Below, piece after piece: positions 6,604 through 7,963 of a stretch of 7,963 bases of DNA. Every line of letters starts with the position of its first letter. The first letter of the stretch is position 1. The position numbers were made by a program, and so were the translations under genes. The DNA comes from Gallionellaceae bacterium (GTDB lineage: Bacteria; Pseudomonadota; Gammaproteobacteria; Burkholderiales; Gallionellaceae), in assembly GCA_003445795.1 (NCBI GenBank), contig DMCN01000107.1, forward strand, positions 380-8,342. The letters are read 5' to 3'. A model generated the notes under the pieces. That model was not told where the DNA came from and did no database searches. It saw only the letters and a list, made by a program, of their open reading frames with translations.

Positions 6604-7314
6604 ATGGCCCGCCCTGACAACCTGCTGTTCCGTTCCCACATCGAGATCGCCCGCATCATGCAGGTGCTGGCACAGGAAAAGTGCAAGGTCACTGCCGAGA
6701 TCAAGAACGGTCATCCGTTCGCTTCGTTCATGATCTCCGCCGACCTCGCCGCCGACCGCTTCGCCATCAGCTATTCCCCGCACAAGACGATCAACACCAT
6801 GGTGCTGAGCTCGCCCGAAGTCGAGTTCACCGCCACTGACCGCCAGGATCTCAACTTCACCTTCACCGGCACCGCTCCGGAAGAGATCCAGATCAGCGGT
6901 GAACCCGCCATCCAGTTCGCCATGCCGAAATCGCTGCTGATACACAACCGGCGCGAACATCCGCGCATCCCGGTCCCGGCCGAACTCTCGCTGCGCTGCG
7001 TCGCCGATGAAGGCGGCTTCATCCCGTTCGAGTCGCACATCACCGATATCAGCCACGACGGTCTGGGCTGCCTGATCTACGACATGGACATCAATCTTGA
7101 TGACGGTGCACTGCTGCACGGCTGCCGCATCATGGTTCCCGGCGGCGATGCCATCGTCGCCGATATGGAGCTGCGCCATGTCACCACGGTCCAGCAGCCC
7201 GATGGAACGCTCGCCCACCGCGCGGGCTTCCGTTTCGTGGAAAAGCCTGCCGATCTGGCCAAGGCTATCGGTCTGTTCATCCAGGATCTGGACAAATCCC
7301 CCAAGGCGCCCTGA
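6604..7314 (+). CDS. PilZ-domain protein with YcgR-like N-terminal domain (cyclic di-GMP receptor)
   Basis: The 236-residue product has the two-domain layout of YcgR-type flagellar brake proteins (E. coli YcgR is 244 residues). An N-terminal beta-rich domain spans about 1-112 and a PilZ domain about 115-232. Both cyclic di-GMP signatures are intact: RxxxR at R117-E-H-P-R121, and DxSxxG at D148-I-S-H-D-G153. It is therefore predicted to bind the second messenger and act on motility, adhesion or another surface process in the cytoplasm. I give no symbol because the N-terminal domain is assigned by layout only, and no flagellar gene is nearby. The start ATG lacks a good ribosome site, which may mean coupling to tpx, 21 nt upstream. 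A 388-residue antisense frame across this gene and tpx is a shadow. PilZ assignment is strong; the target is unknown. Confidence 0.88.
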   Translation: MARPDNLLFRSHIEIARIMQVLAQEKCKVTAEIKNGHPFASFMISADLAADRFAISYSPHKTINTMVLSSPEVEFTATDRQDLNFTFTGTAPEEIQISGEPAIQFAMPKSLLIHNRREHPRIPVPAELSLRCVADEGGFIPFESHITDISHDGLGCLIYDMDINLDDGALLHGCRIMVPGGDAIVADMELRHVTTVQQPDGTLAHRAGFRFVEKPADLAKAIGLFIQDLDKSPKAP

Positions 7315-7318
7315 ACGT

Positions 7319-7338
7319 CCGATCCGCAGCGGAATCGG
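7319..7338 (+). repeat. Imperfect hairpin after the PilZ gene
   Basis: CCGAT-CCGC (7319-7327) pairs with GCGG-A-ATCGG (7329-7338), leaving one bulged A and a tight loop. No T-tract follows, so it is not a convincing intrinsic terminator. Its right arm shares bases 7336-7338 with the left arm of the next inverted repeat, so the two RNA hairpins could not form together. Function unknown. Confidence 0.4.
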
Positions 7339-7361
7339 TGTACCATCCCCAATGTACACCG
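7336..7361 (+). repeat. 8-bp perfect inverted repeat before the ATPase gene
   Basis: CGGTGTAC (7336-7343) and GTACACCG (7354-7361) are exact inverted copies separated by 10 nt. The right arm touches the GGAG ribosome site (7361-7364) of the ATPase gene. It could be an operator for a dimeric regulator, with arm centres 18 bp apart, or an RNA hairpin that limits access to the ribosome site. It lies in the 57-nt gap between genes, where selection for coding does not explain it. Confidence 0.5.
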
Positions 7362-7364
7362 GAG
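7361..7364 (+). promoter_or_regulatory. Ribosome binding site of the P-type ATPase gene
   Basis: GGAG lies 7 nt before the ATG at 7372 and supports this start. Its first base is the last base of the inverted repeat at 7336-7361. Confidence 0.65.
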
Positions 7365-7371
7365 TGCTGAA

Positions 7372-7963
7372 ATGAATACCTCCCCCCTCTCATCGGCAGT
7401 CCTCATGCCAGGCTGGCACACCCTCACCGCGCAGCAGACGCTTGCCACACAAAAAACGACTGCAGACGGACTCGACTCCGAAGAAGCTGCACGCCGGCTC
7501 GCCGAGCACGGCCCGAACCGGCTCACGCCCGCGCAAAAGCGAGGTCCGTTCATGCGCTTCCTGCTCCAGTTCCACAATGTGCTGATCTACGTGCTGCTGG
7601 CAGCGGCGGGTGTCACCGCACTGCTCGCCCACTGGGTGGACACGGCGGTGATCGCCGGCGTGGTGGTGATCAACGCCATCATCGGTTTCATCCAGGAAGG
7701 CAAAGCGGAGCAGGCAATGGAAGCGATACGCCGCATGCTGTCGCCCGAGGCCACCGTACTGCGCGACGGCAAGCGTCTCGTGGTGGCGGCCGAGACGCTG
7801 GTGCCGGGCGACATCGTGCTGCTCGCCTCCGGCGACAAGGTACCGGCCGACCTGCGCCTGTTGAGCGAGAAGAACCTGCGCATCGAGGAAGCCGCGCTGA
7901 CCGGCGAATCCACCGCCGTGGAGAAGGATGTCGCCGCCGTGGATGCGCATGCCGTGCTCGGTG
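7372..7963 (+). CDS. P-type cation-transporting ATPase, N-terminal part (3' end outside the window)
   Basis: The frame from ATG 7372 stays open to the window end, giving 197 residues of a protein that is usually near 900. P-type ATPases move cations across the inner membrane using ATP. Residues about 14-60 form the cation-ATPase N-terminal domain (GLDSEEAARRLAEHGPNRL). Two hydrophobic segments follow, at about 66-86 and 90-107, then the start of the actuator domain with LVPGDIVLLASGDKVPADLRL (143-163) and the dephosphorylation motif TGES (177-180) in EEAALTGES. This layout fits the P2-type (calcium, sodium or related) pumps, not the heavy-metal P1B pumps, which would carry metal-binding domains at the N-terminus. 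The ion cannot be told, because the DKTGT site and the ion-binding helices are beyond the edge. It may be a new transcription unit, given the inverted repeats upstream. Confidence 0.9.
   Translation, partial: MNTSPLSSAVLMPGWHTLTAQQTLATQKTTADGLDSEEAARRLAEHGPNRLTPAQKRGPFMRFLLQFHNVLIYVLLAAAGVTALLAHWVDTAVIAGVVVINAIIGFIQEGKAEQAMEAIRRMLSPEATVLRDGKRLVVAAETLVPGDIVLLASGDKVPADLRLLSEKNLRIEEAALTGESTAVEKDVAAVDAHAVLG

Noticed and set aside
6193..7359. 388-residue antisense open frame across tpx and the PilZ gene
   Set aside because: It is opposite two well-identified genes, has a His/Gln/Arg/Val-rich composition typical of antisense frames in GC-rich DNA, and shows no recognisable domain or ribosome site.
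1..7963. CRISPR array, insertion sequence, tRNA, phage or toxin-antitoxin genes
   Set aside because: I saw no regularly spaced repeats, transposase motifs, terminal inverted repeats, tRNA-like folds or small paired genes. Coding is dense and all on one strand with uniform composition.

Overview
The window looks like ordinary chromosomal DNA from a GC-rich Gram-negative bacterium, most likely a betaproteobacterium. I infer this from the close match of the PrmA, GcvT, GcvH, GcvP and Tpx sequences to proteobacterial forms, from GcvP being a single chain, and from the tandem glycine riboswitch in front of gcvT. A Gallionellaceae/Nitrosomonadales-type organism would fit, but I cannot fix the genus from sequence alone. 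All supported genes lie on the + strand. The many long antisense reading frames are shadows of a GC-rich coding strand.

Layout. (1) 1-1375: the 3' two-thirds of prmA (ribosomal protein L11 methyltransferase), overlapping by 4 nt (ATGA) a zinc-ribbon, single-membrane-span DUF3426-type protein. (2) 1376-1620: a control region. It holds a TATAAT promoter element, a tandem two-aptamer glycine riboswitch and a strong intrinsic terminator just before gcvT. (3) 1621-6046: the glycine cleavage genes gcvT, gcvH and gcvP, with a second strong intrinsic terminator between gcvH and gcvP. (4) 6061-7314: tpx (thiol peroxidase), 14 nt after gcvP, then a YcgR-like PilZ protein predicted to bind cyclic di-GMP. 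No terminator is visible between gcvP and the PilZ gene. (5) 7315-7371: a short spacer with two overlapping inverted repeats. (6) 7372 to the end: the N-terminal part of a P-type cation-transporting ATPase, cut by the window edge.

How they work together. GcvP (P-protein), GcvH (lipoyl carrier) and GcvT (aminomethyltransferase) oxidise glycine to CO2, ammonia and methylene-tetrahydrofolate. The fourth subunit, the L-protein lpd, is not in this window. The leader RNA senses glycine and probably lets transcription run into gcvTH when glycine is plentiful. The terminator after gcvH suggests gcvP is made at a different level, or from another promoter I could not see.

I see no mobile elements, CRISPR arrays, tRNAs or rRNAs, and nothing that clearly amounts to an undescribed system. 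The points most worth a second look are the transcription logic of the gcv leader and the gcvH-gcvP gap, the gcvP-tpx-PilZ linkage, and the mutually exclusive hairpins in front of the ATPase gene.
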